A DNA stretch of 7,752 nt, taken from contig JAHECH010000181.1 of NCBI GenBank assembly GCA_024641835.1, positions 1 to 7,752 of the forward strand, given 5' to 3'. The notes under the pieces were generated by a model. It had not been told where the DNA came from and did not search any database. It saw only the letters and a list, made by a program, of their open reading frames with translations. The DNA comes from Deltaproteobacteria bacterium (GTDB lineage: Bacteria > Desulfobacterota > DSM-4660 > Desulfatiglandales > HGW-15). The position numbers were made by a program, and so were the translations under genes. Positions 1-5,568 of the stretch are shown here, in pieces. The first letter of the stretch is position 1; the number at the start of each line of letters is the position of its first letter.

Positions 1-348
1 TACGCGACGAAAATCTGGGGGGACGTGTGACATCGCCCTAGGCACCGAGCCAGGCGCAATAGAAGCCCATGGTCCATTGTAGCTTCCGGATCGGTAATAA
101 TGTCCCTTATACGGGCGATACCAGTAACCATGGTAAAAGAAAATGTCTACCTCAGCGTCAGGGACAAAGTACACATATGTGTTGGGTATCAGCAATACAG
201 AAGGCGGAGCAGAGATCACCACCCGGGGTAGAGGAACACCGATCCCTATATTTACATTTACTTGCGCAAAGCCTCTAGGTGAATAGCCCAACAAAATAAC
301 GAGCATTATGCCAATAAATGATATCATAGACACCATTCGTTTCTTCAT
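1..348 (-). CDS. Secreted Tyr-rich protein of unknown function, C-terminus cut by window edge
   Basis: This minus-strand reading frame starts with ATG at 348 and stays open for 116 codons to the window edge, so its C-terminus is missing. A strong Shine-Dalgarno (AGAGGAGG type) lies just upstream at about 355-363. Residues 1-28 form a classical signal peptide: MKKR, a hydrophobic core at about 6-21, and likely cleavage after GFA at residue 28, so the product is exported. The mature part begins with a short beta-type stretch and a PPSVLLIPNTYVYF segment. It continues with acidic/aromatic blocks (DIFFYHGYWYRPY, YNGPW) and ends in a VPPDFRRV segment. From memory, short exported proteins with this VSAPP...IPGTYVYY...YHGYWYRPY layout are common in Geobacter-like deltaproteobacteria, where their role is unknown. 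The gene call is firm; no function can be assigned. Confidence 0.88.
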   Translation of the reverse strand, partial: MKKRMVSMISFIGIMLVILLGYSPRGFAQVNVNIGIGVPLPRVVISAPPSVLLIPNTYVYFVPDAEVDIFFYHGYWYRPYKGHYYRSGSYNGPWASIAPGSVPRAMSHVPPDFRRV

Positions 349-404
349 AAAAAAGCCTCCTCTATTCGACCTTCAGAATTACGAATGCTATGTCAAAATC
401 ACGC

Positions 405-436
405 ATTATAGTACTCCTATCATGTTGATTCGTCAA
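405..436 (-). promoter_or_regulatory. Candidate sigma-70 promoter for the secreted-protein gene
   Basis: On the minus strand there is a perfect TATAAT box at 405-410 and a TTGACG hexamer at 431-436, upstream of the gene starting at 348. The spacer is 20 nt, longer than the usual 16-18, so either the -35 match is fortuitous or the promoter relies mainly on its -10 element. The 5' leader would be roughly 50 nt. This is read from motifs only. Confidence 0.4.
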
Positions 437-487
437 GGTCACACCAGACGTCGGTAATGCATCATTTCTTCTGTAAGCAAAAGGAAA

Positions 488-736
488 GTGCTAGGAAGCA
501 GGCAAGCCCGCCGGGGGCGGGCAAGCCTCGGACACCGCCTCACGCTGGCCCCCTTGCCTTCGGCCAGTACTTATGTTAACGGTATCAACCATTACCACGG
601 TTCCCGTACAGGGGACTTATTCCCCATGAGTTCACGCCCCCCGGTGGGCCGGGATCTTCGACATGCCGGGCGTACACAAGCGGATGCAGCAGTCAATCCC
701 GTCGACAAGCAAGCTTGCCTCCGGTCCTGCTCCTGA
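488..736 (+). other. Stem-loop-rich segment, probably non-coding; weak 82-codon frame
   Basis: This GC-rich block carries a series of hairpins. They are GCCCGCC/GGCGGGC at 506-522, CTGGCC/GGCCAG at 545-567, GGGGA/TCCCC at 611-625, and ACGCCC/GGGCGT at 634-673, the last enclosing CCCGG/CCGGG at 640-653. A GCAAGCTTGC palindrome sits at 709-718. The two ends are loosely inverted (AGCAGG and CAAGC motifs on opposite strands). An 82-codon plus frame crosses the block. It has no ribosome binding site and a composition (many R, S, P, G) typical of accidental frames in structured DNA, so I do not call a gene. I have the impression that blocks with GGGGACTT..CCCCAT..GTTCACGCC recur in deltaproteobacterial genomes and produce spurious small proteins, but I cannot check that here. 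It could be a structured RNA, a mobile-element end or a folded repeat. Confidence 0.4.
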
Positions 737-867
737 CCCGTAGCGCGTTGGGCAATATAAGGAAATAAAATGGCCAAAAGATCTTTATGGGCTGTGGGCT
801 GAGGTCAGACCAAGTCAACTCATTGAAATCATGAAGCAATGTTCCAGATGATGCTCCCTCTTTGACG

Positions 868-982
868 CTTAGAACGCCATTTTTGCCATGGAAATGGGTC
901 TTCTAAGAAAAAGCCATCTTATAATTGGAGGTTATCCGGTACCTTAGAAGGGCATTTTTGACTACGAAAATGACGGTCAAAG
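868..982. repeat. MITE-like imperfect inverted repeat, 115 bp
   Basis: The 40-bp arms 868-907 and 943-982 are inverted copies of each other without gaps (27 of 40 positions by hand count), separated by 35 bp. Each arm can also fold on itself. Arm 1 has CTTAGAA/TTCTAAG (868-874 with 901-907) enclosing CCATTT/AAATGG (877-882 with 892-897). Arm 2 has CATTTT/AAAATG (953-958 with 967-972). The arms therefore also read as direct repeats (CTTAGAA..CATTTTTG in both). Terminal inverted arms, short length and no coding capacity fit a miniature inverted-repeat element or a paired-hairpin intergenic repeat. I see no clear target-site duplication. CTTTGAC at 860-866 also matches the end GTCAAAG at 976-982 in inverse, so the left boundary is uncertain. 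Confidence 0.6.
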
Positions 983-1125
983 ACTCGATGACACCTTCTT
1001 GTCGGGTGATAATTTTTGAATATCAACTGACTAGCTTGTTCCGACCCGGTCTAAACCCGGCCTAAGCGTAAAGACACGTTCATATTATGAAGACTAACAG
1101 TCGCGAAACCGCATGGAGGACGGAT

Positions 1126-1347
1126 ATGGGGGAGACCAAAAGACAGGCCTACACTTTCACTGTCATGGAGTACGGGGACGGTACGTCATACATTGTTTGT
1201 GAACCAGTTGGAAGAGAATGGAGCGTTTTTGGCAAAGGTTATCTGAGCTTCGTCCTCCGAATGGGTTCAACTCGGAAAGCTGCCGAGAAAATCGCTTTAA
1301 TGCTAAACAAGAATATCGACTCGATTTCCTTCACGAAAAGCACATGA
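1126..1347 (+). CDS. Small protein of unknown function (73 aa)
   Basis: The frame opens at 1087, but no ribosome binding site precedes that ATG. The in-frame ATG at 1126 has GGAGGA at 1115-1120, 5 nt upstream, so it is preferred and gives 73 residues. The product begins MGETKRQAYTF, is hydrophilic, has no signal peptide or membrane segment, and looks like a small alpha/beta fold. A strand-rich first half contains YGDGTSYIVCEP and REWSVFGKG; a helix follows (STRKAAEKIALMLN), then a short tail. I do not recognise the family. It lies about 150 bp ahead of the deoxyribosyltransferase-like gene on the same strand; that gap is long for tight coupling and I cannot see a terminator in it. The ribosome binding site and protein-like composition support a real gene. 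Confidence 0.6.
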   Translation: MGETKRQAYTFTVMEYGDGTSYIVCEPVGREWSVFGKGYLSFVLRMGSTRKAAEKIALMLNKNIDSISFTKST

Positions 1348-1500
1348 ACCCTTCGACCTATGGATAATCTCTGAAAGAGGTTGCCGCGGATATGTGGGCC
1401 GGGTCAAAGATGTCCTCGCCGAAGATTCTTGATCTCCTGGGACACGAGACGTAACTACGATCATAAGGTTTGAAAAGCACCTAGAGTATCATACACGTGA

Positions 1501-1884
1501 ATGAGATTAAGATTGACTGTATTCGTTGCAACCAGTAAGCGCTTCTATGAGGAGGCGATGCAAATTGTCAGCCGCCTCAAGGACTGCGGCGTGAGGGTCC
1601 ATCATCCCTATTTCCATCTCGACCCAAACGCGGTTGACGGTGATCCCGAACTCAAATCTCAGGTGACACTACAGCATTTTCCTGAAATTGACGAGAGTGA
1701 CATAGTCTATGCTCTTCTCCCAAGAGGCTACATCGGATGCAGCGTCACCATCGAGCTTGCCTATGCTTATGCGAAGGGGAAGAGAATAGTCGTGTCTGAG
1801 GCGCCCAGCGAGTTCGCAGTTCGGTCGCTGGTTTCGGAGATTTGCAGACCGGAACAGTTTCTAGCCCGTTTCGAAAGCAAGTAA
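1501..1884 (+). CDS. Nucleoside 2-deoxyribosyltransferase-like protein
   Basis: The 127-aa product fits the small Rossmann-like fold of nucleoside 2-deoxyribosyltransferases and the related DNPH1/Rcl N-glycosidases, which cleave or exchange the base on (deoxy)nucleosides or their 5'-monophosphates. Visible features in order are a first strand with turn, LTVFVATSKRF (5-15), and a helix ending in a GVRV strand (30-33). Next comes an acidic DESDIVYALLP segment (64-74), the usual aspartate-bearing strand. Then YIGCSVTIELAYAYAKGK (77-94) matches the G-x(3-5)-E-x-G/A-x-A signature, with Glu85 as the likely nucleophile, followed by strand RIVV. It is shorter than classical Lactobacillus enzymes (about 155 aa) but close to DNPH1-like and standalone minimal members. 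No good ribosome binding site precedes ATG 1501, and the first strand begins at residue 5, so a later start is unlikely. Cytosolic nucleotide salvage or housecleaning is the general expectation; the substrate cannot be read from sequence. Confidence 0.72.
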   Translation: MRLRLTVFVATSKRFYEEAMQIVSRLKDCGVRVHHPYFHLDPNAVDGDPELKSQVTLQHFPEIDESDIVYALLPRGYIGCSVTIELAYAYAKGKRIVVSEAPSEFAVRSLVSEICRPEQFLARFESK

Positions 1885-1998
1885 CCGTAGCCTGGCACCG
1901 TCGTCTATAGCCTTTGGAAGGCCTTGGAAGGGGGCATCCTATAGTCCTCCTCCCTACTGCGCGTCATCTCACGCAGACAGGGCTTAGATCGACGGGGG

Positions 1999-2247
1999 TC
2001 AATCCTGATCAGGCAATCGGCCTGTTGCGGAAGCCACCAGCTTTGCGACGAGATGGCAGAAGATGATGACCACGGCCATCAGGGCGAAGACATCGAGCTG
2101 GCTGAAGATCCGCTGGGGGAGGATGGCCAAAAACTGAATCTTGTCCACGGCGATAAAAGACAGCACGGCAGCCGCACCGAAAACGTAGGCGAGTGCCGAG
2201 CCGGCAAGTAGGAAAAGCACTGAAGGAACGATGACCAGCCAGACCAT
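1999..2247 (-). pseudogene. dctM: TRAP transporter large permease (DctM) N-terminal remnant
   Basis: The first ~58 residues are a recognisable DctM start: hydrophobic helix VWLVIVPSVLFLLAGSALAY, then FGAAAVLSF, then the family-typical LPQRIFSQLDVFALMA. In intact DctM proteins (about 425-430 aa) FALMA is followed by a P-x-F-I-x-x-G-x-L-M segment and ten more helices. Here the match stops at about position 2072 and the frame ends after 82 codons. In a neighbouring frame GGFRNRPIA reads somewhat like the expected GGIxxR continuation, which hints at frameshift decay, though this is weak. I prefer ATG 2247 to the GTG at 2253 because AAGGA lies 7 nt upstream. The gene begins 29 bp after the deacylase stop on the same strand, so it was probably its operon partner, a sodium- or proton-coupled organic-acid importer needing DctP and DctQ, neither of which is in the window. 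It cannot make a working permease. Confidence 0.75.
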
Positions 2248-2276
2248 CCGCACTTCCTTGAGATGCCACCCATGAC

Positions 2277-3875
2277 CTATGTTCGGCTCAAAACAATGCC
2301 GGACCTTGATCCGGTGTGTGTTCCATCATGGACGACGGATTTGCCATTGACGATGACTTCCAGAATTCCTTCCGCGTACTGATGAGGGTTTTCGTAGCTC
2401 GCCTTGTCCTTCACCCTTTCCGGGTCGAAGATAACAAGATCTGCCGCGAGACCAGGCTTGATCAGGCCCCGGTCCTTAAGTCCCAGCCGTTTCGCAGCCA
2501 TGCCCGTCATCTTGTGAACAGCTTCTTCCAGGGAAAGGAGTCGTTCCTCGCGAACATAATGAGACAGGATCCGAGGAAAAGCCCCGTAGCTGCGCGGATG
2601 GGTGAGGGTCCTGTCAGATTTTCCTTTAGCGCTAAATCCCATGCCGTCGGTGCAGAAAGTCATTACTGGGTGCTTGACCTCCTGCCGGCGGTTGTCTTCC
2701 GACATCGCAAAGATGGCCATGTGGATCTGGAGCTCTGTTTCCAGAAGAGCAGCAAAAACCCACTCTTGGGCTGTTTGACCTGCCTCGTAAGCCAGCTCTG
2801 AAACATAGCGCCCCCGATACTCAGTGTGCCTCGGGGATCCGGTGATCAAAACCCTGTCCCACTCCACGCTCCTGGCAAACCCCATCTCTCTCATATCCTG
2901 GGTCATTTTGAGACAAGCCGATGGATCAGAGAGGCGCCCCAGAATGACTTCTTTGCCGCCCTCCTGGGCCCACTCCGGAAGAACGGCGACCAGCATTGTG
3001 CTTCCGGCTGTATAGGGATACATGTCTGTAGCGATGTCGACGCCTTCGTCACAGGCTCTCTCTATGAGACCGAGGGCTTCCTTGGATTTGCTCCAGTTCT
3101 CACGACCCGCAGCCTTGAAATGACTGACCTGAACAGGGGCTTTTGTTTCCCGGCCGATCTGAATAGCCTCTGCCACTGCATCAAGAAGGGTCTCGGACTC
3201 ACCCCGGATATGACTGAAGTAAAGGCCGCCTTCCCTGGCAACCACTCTCGTCAACTCAATCAACTCATCGGTGGAGGCATAGGAGCCTGGTGGATAGATG
3301 AGACCTGTACTGAGACCAAACGCCCCCTCTTTTAGAGCCTTGATGGCCTCTCTTTGCATCAGTGCCATCTGCTCCGGCGTAGATCTGCCTGCTTTAAAGC
3401 CCATCACGGACGCCCTGATGGTTCCCTGCCCTACCAGGCTCACGACATTGATGGATATCCCGAGTCGAGTCAAAAAAGAAAGATACTCCCCGAAAGAAGA
3501 CCACTCATGCCAGGGTATTTCTGCCTCAAGTTCGGAGAGAATACCGCTCAGACCGGCAATGACCTCATCCCGTTTCTGGTCCGGTAATGGCGCTGGCGAG
3601 AGACCACACTGACCTATCACTGCTGTCGTGATGCCCTGATGGACCAGGCTGTCGGCGGTAGGAAGAACAGGGAGAGAGAAATCGGCGTGGCAATGCATGT
3701 CAATGAATCCCGGTGCGACCACAAGGCCTCTGGCGTCGATGATCTTTTTGGCTCCTGCCGTATCCAATTTGCCTATCTGGCGAATGATCGCTCCCTCAAC
3801 GAGAATATCTCCCTCAAAAGGCGGAGTCCCTGTGCCGTCTGCAATGAGAGCCCTCCTGATAAGAATATCGCTCAC
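2277..3875 (-). CDS. N-acyl-D-amino-acid deacylase (D-aminoacylase), amidohydrolase superfamily
   Basis: At 532 aa this is full length for the family, which hydrolyses N-acyl-D-amino acids to a D-amino acid and a carboxylate in the cytosol. The layout is typical: an N-terminal beta-sandwich part (ILIRRALIADGTG; VVAPGFIDMHCHAD at 52-65), a TIM-barrel core, and a C-terminal return to the sandwich (LIKPGLAADLVIFDP, 471-485). The metal and catalytic set of the family is visible at the right spacing: His61 and His63 (HCHAD), Cys90 (GQCGLSPAP), His222 (FSHIRGE), His252 (VSHFKAAG) and Asp410 (CTDGMG). KEGAFGLSTGL (182-192) and THPRSYGAFPRIL (425-437) are also family hallmarks. The start is GTG at 3875 with AGGAGGT at 3884-3890, 8 nt upstream. 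It precedes the DctM remnant, as expected for a D-aminoacylase/TRAP uptake cluster. Substrate side-chain preference cannot be inferred, and related enzymes act on N-acyl-D-Glu or D-Asp, or on dihydropyrimidines. Confidence 0.93.
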   Translation of the reverse strand: MSDILIRRALIADGTGTPPFEGDILVEGAIIRQIGKLDTAGAKKIIDARGLVVAPGFIDMHCHADFSLPVLPTADSLVHQGITTAVIGQCGLSPAPLPDQKRDEVIAGLSGILSELEAEIPWHEWSSFGEYLSFLTRLGISINVVSLVGQGTIRASVMGFKAGRSTPEQMALMQREAIKALKEGAFGLSTGLIYPPGSYASTDELIELTRVVAREGGLYFSHIRGESETLLDAVAEAIQIGRETKAPVQVSHFKAAGRENWSKSKEALGLIERACDEGVDIATDMYPYTAGSTMLVAVLPEWAQEGGKEVILGRLSDPSACLKMTQDMREMGFARSVEWDRVLITGSPRHTEYRGRYVSELAYEAGQTAQEWVFAALLETELQIHMAIFAMSEDNRRQEVKHPVMTFCTDGMGFSAKGKSDRTLTHPRSYGAFPRILSHYVREERLLSLEEAVHKMTGMAAKRLGLKDRGLIKPGLAADLVIFDPERVKDKASYENPHQYAEGILEVIVNGKSVVHDGTHTGSRSGIVLSRT

Positions 3876-3961
3876 ACCAAATGACCTCCTCTCAATCCCG
3901 GGTTGCTCGAGTGATTGCTAAACTTAGTTGAAAAATTGGAGTGGCTCCAAATGATATTCAA

Positions 3962-4129
3962 ATGGCCAAAAAAAAACAGAGAAAGGAGCCATCCGTGGAG
4001 AAATTAGTACGAATCGGATCGAAAAGGAAGCCTAAATTATCAAGCCAAGAAATGGCACTCACAGAGGACCTAAAGGGGGAAGTCGAATTGATCCAGCCAT
4101 TGATCCCCGTAGGATTGGAGGCTGTATGA
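3962..4129 (+). pseudogene. Probable transposase N-terminal remnant (IS256/mutator-like)
   Basis: The frame MAKKKQRKEPSVEKLV... encodes a very basic N-terminus, then LTEDLKGEVELIQ and LIPVGLEAV, and stops abruptly after 55 codons (TGA at 4127, then TAG). From memory, this basic head followed by a GEVELIQ-L-LIP-GL-AV block matches the start of mutator-type (IS256 family) transposases, which continue for another ~350 residues with a DDE domain that is absent here. A GTG at 3941 would add seven residues. ATG 3962 is the more natural start; neither has a clear ribosome binding site. No terminal inverted repeats were found, so this is most likely an IS remnant upstream of, and divergent from, the deacylase gene. 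A free-standing small basic protein is the alternative. Confidence 0.45.
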
Positions 4130-4543
4130 TAGGGGGACCTTGGTGCAGAAAGTGATTAGGATGTGCTTTTCGCTGGCACTTCAAGCCGTCAGGCGCCACT
4201 CGCCGGACACACAGAGTCATCAAGCGGGGGCTAATCGGGTAAAGGGGAGCTTTGAACTCCCCCTACCCACACCACAATGACAATGCTACTCATGGCCCAA
4301 GTCCTCGCCTTGAATGCTCGGGGCCAGAAGCCAATAGTGTGAATGGCCCATTCCATGAGAGCGAAAAGTTAAATAGCTAAGAGCGTGCCCATAGTAATAC
4401 ACTTCCAGAAGCGCTCGGACCAGTGCCTCTGATACAGCTGAGTCACCACGGTATACCCTCGCAGGGGATTTTTCAGCGACCTGCCGGCACGCCCTGAACG
4501 GACATGAGGGTGACCCCTGCGTTCAACGTCCAGGTCTTTTTTG
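4130..4543. other. Gene desert with one stable stem-loop
   Basis: No frame in these ~410 bases has both a ribosome binding site and protein-like composition. The main structure is an inverted repeat at 4237-4268: GGGTAAAGGGGAG against CTCCCCCTACCC with a 7-nt loop. No T-run follows on either strand, so it is not a canonical rho-independent terminator. A 63-codon minus frame at 4369-4560 overlaps the end of the neighbouring membrane-protein gene and has no support. Lying directly after a transposase-like remnant, the stretch is most likely decayed mobile-element or intergenic DNA. Confidence 0.5.
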
Positions 4544-4873
4544 CTACCCCTCATAGCCAAGGAGTTTCGCTAAAGTCACCTTTCCCAAATGCGCCGTCAC
4601 CATGCTGAGGTAATCGTGACCGAGATTTAAGTACATCCTTACGCAGAGGATGGTTAAGGCGAGGATCAGGATGCTGCTCCCCGGGGCGAGCCCCCAGACC
4701 AGGTTTTCCAAGACGGGCCAGAAGCCTGCATCAGGTTTAAGGGCGCCGATCTGGCGGATTCTCCTCATAACCAGTAACTGCCAGTCATCCCCGGTGACCG
4801 TCTCTTCCTTTATGGAATGAGCCCCATGGAATGCCTTTTTCAACGCCTTCGTATCAGAAATCCTGGAAATCAT
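4544..4873 (-). CDS. Small single-pass membrane protein paired with Spy-like gene
   Basis: The 109-aa product has a hydrophilic N-terminal part (1-58) containing DDWQLLVMRRIRQIG at 29-43. One transmembrane helix follows at about 60-82 (PGSSILILALTILCVRMYL), then a short C-terminal tail (KVTLAKLLGYEG). The charge pattern suggests that the N-terminus stays in the cytoplasm. ATG 4873 has GGAAGGA 7 nt upstream. The gene follows the Spy/CpxP-like gene by 51 bp on the same strand, so they are probably co-transcribed. Small one-helix proteins beside ECF-sigma and LTxxQ genes in deltaproteobacteria can be anti-sigma factors or stress-sensor partners, and the position fits. I see no zinc-binding HxxxCxxC motif of the classical anti-sigma type, so that role is only a guess. 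Confidence 0.75.
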   Translation of the reverse strand: MISRISDTKALKKAFHGAHSIKEETVTGDDWQLLVMRRIRQIGALKPDAGFWPVLENLVWGLAPGSSILILALTILCVRMYLNLGHDYLSMVTAHLGKVTLAKLLGYEG

Positions 4874-4924
4874 GATGCGTTCCTTCCCCGTTCCCCTACT
4901 CCTCTGAGGAGCTTTGACGTTCCC

Positions 4925-5407
4925 TTATTCGCTTGGGTTTTGAGGCCCGGCATTAAGGCCATGTTCAGTCGCTATGAACTTCGGCGTTTTGCGTTCTTTC
5001 AATAGCTTCATCTGTTCAAGGGTCAGGACCGATTTCAGCTCAGCCATCATTTTCGCTTTCAAAATAAACATTTCCTCCCTGATTGTGGACTCGTTTTGGA
5101 AAGCATTCCGAGCGTTTTCTTCATTGAATGGAATAGCGTTCAAAACCGCCCAGGTGTTCCTTCGGGCTTCTCGCATCTTAGTCCTAAGGTCTTTTCCCTG
5201 ATCCTGATATTTTGCCATAATGCTCTTCATTTGCTCCTGCTGTACATCGGTGAGTTTTAGTGCAAGGAAGGTTTGCAGGGCGCCCAATGCCCTTCCAGGT
5301 TCTCGGTTACTGAAGGCGGGACCAAAGGCTCTTGCTTCTGCCGAAAATGCAAGGCCAAAAACCATCAAAGCCGCTAGAATTACTGTCAATGCATTTTTTG
5401 ACTTCAT
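4925..5407 (-). CDS. Spy/CpxP-like LTxxQ periplasmic protein
   Basis: This is a 160-aa exported protein. It has a signal peptide at 1-27 (MKSKNALTVILAAL... with AEARA before the cleavage site) and then an almost fully helical mature domain. Two copies of the LTxxQ signature of the Spy/CpxP/ZraP family are visible, LTDVQ at 52-56 and LTLEQ at 128-132. Between them are amphipathic helices rich in K, R, E and M (EQMKSIMAKYQDQGKDLRTK; EEMFILKAKMMAEL). Family members are periplasmic dimers acting as ATP-independent chaperones or metal/envelope-stress sensors; no His-rich metal site is obvious here. Start ATG 5407 has AAGGAGG about 5 nt upstream. It heads a likely two-gene unit with the membrane protein and is preceded by a candidate ECF promoter, consistent with envelope-stress induction. 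Confidence 0.85.
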   Translation of the reverse strand: MKSKNALTVILAALMVFGLAFSAEARAFGPAFSNREPGRALGALQTFLALKLTDVQQEQMKSIMAKYQDQGKDLRTKMREARRNTWAVLNAIPFNEENARNAFQNESTIREEMFILKAKMMAELKSVLTLEQMKLLKERKTPKFIATEHGLNAGPQNPSE

Positions 5408-5461
5408 CGCTTCCTCCTTGATTCGTTTTCTTATTTCAGCTAGATCCTGGATTCATCATAG

Positions 5462-5489
5462 AAGTCGCCATCCACACCGAAAAGGTTAC
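5462..5489 (-). promoter_or_regulatory. Candidate ECF-sigma promoter for the Spy-like gene
   Basis: Minus strand: TGTAACC (core GTAACC at 5484-5489) and CGACTT (5462-5467) are separated by 16 nt. The -35 element has the AAC core typical of ECF sigma factors, and 16 nt is the usual spacing for that class. The start site would fall about 50 nt ahead of the ATG at 5407. The motif is in the right place for a gene type that is commonly envelope-stress controlled. No sigma-factor gene is in the window. Confidence 0.45.
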
Positions 5490-5568
5490 AAGTTGTGTGA
5501 AGGGGGAACGCTGTCAGGTTTTTGAGTTGATTAGGCGGAGGCAGATAAGGTAGTAATGGAGGAGGGAC

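Noticed and set aside
592..777. 61-codon minus-strand frame
   Set aside because: It lies across the hairpin cluster, has no ribosome binding site and has a biased R/P/G composition; it is explained as an antisense shadow of structured DNA.
1384..1460. Short frame ending in LDLLGHET that recalls a tyrosine-recombinase LGH box
   Set aside because: Only about 25 residues are open, there is no R..H..R context, start or ribosome binding site; the match is too short to claim an integrase remnant.
2316..3884. Several plus-strand frames of 63-169 codons opposite the deacylase gene
   Set aside because: They are antisense shadows of a well-supported 532-codon gene and show no family motifs or ribosome binding sites.
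4369..4560. 63-codon minus-strand frame
   Set aside because: It overlaps the end of the membrane-protein gene in another frame and has no recognisable domain or convincing ribosome binding site; the composition is not protein-like in its first half.
4907..4921. Small CTCCT/AGGAG hairpin between the Spy-like and membrane-protein genes
   Set aside because: The stem is only about 5 bp with no T-run and includes Shine-Dalgarno-like sequence, so it is not a credible terminator or switch.
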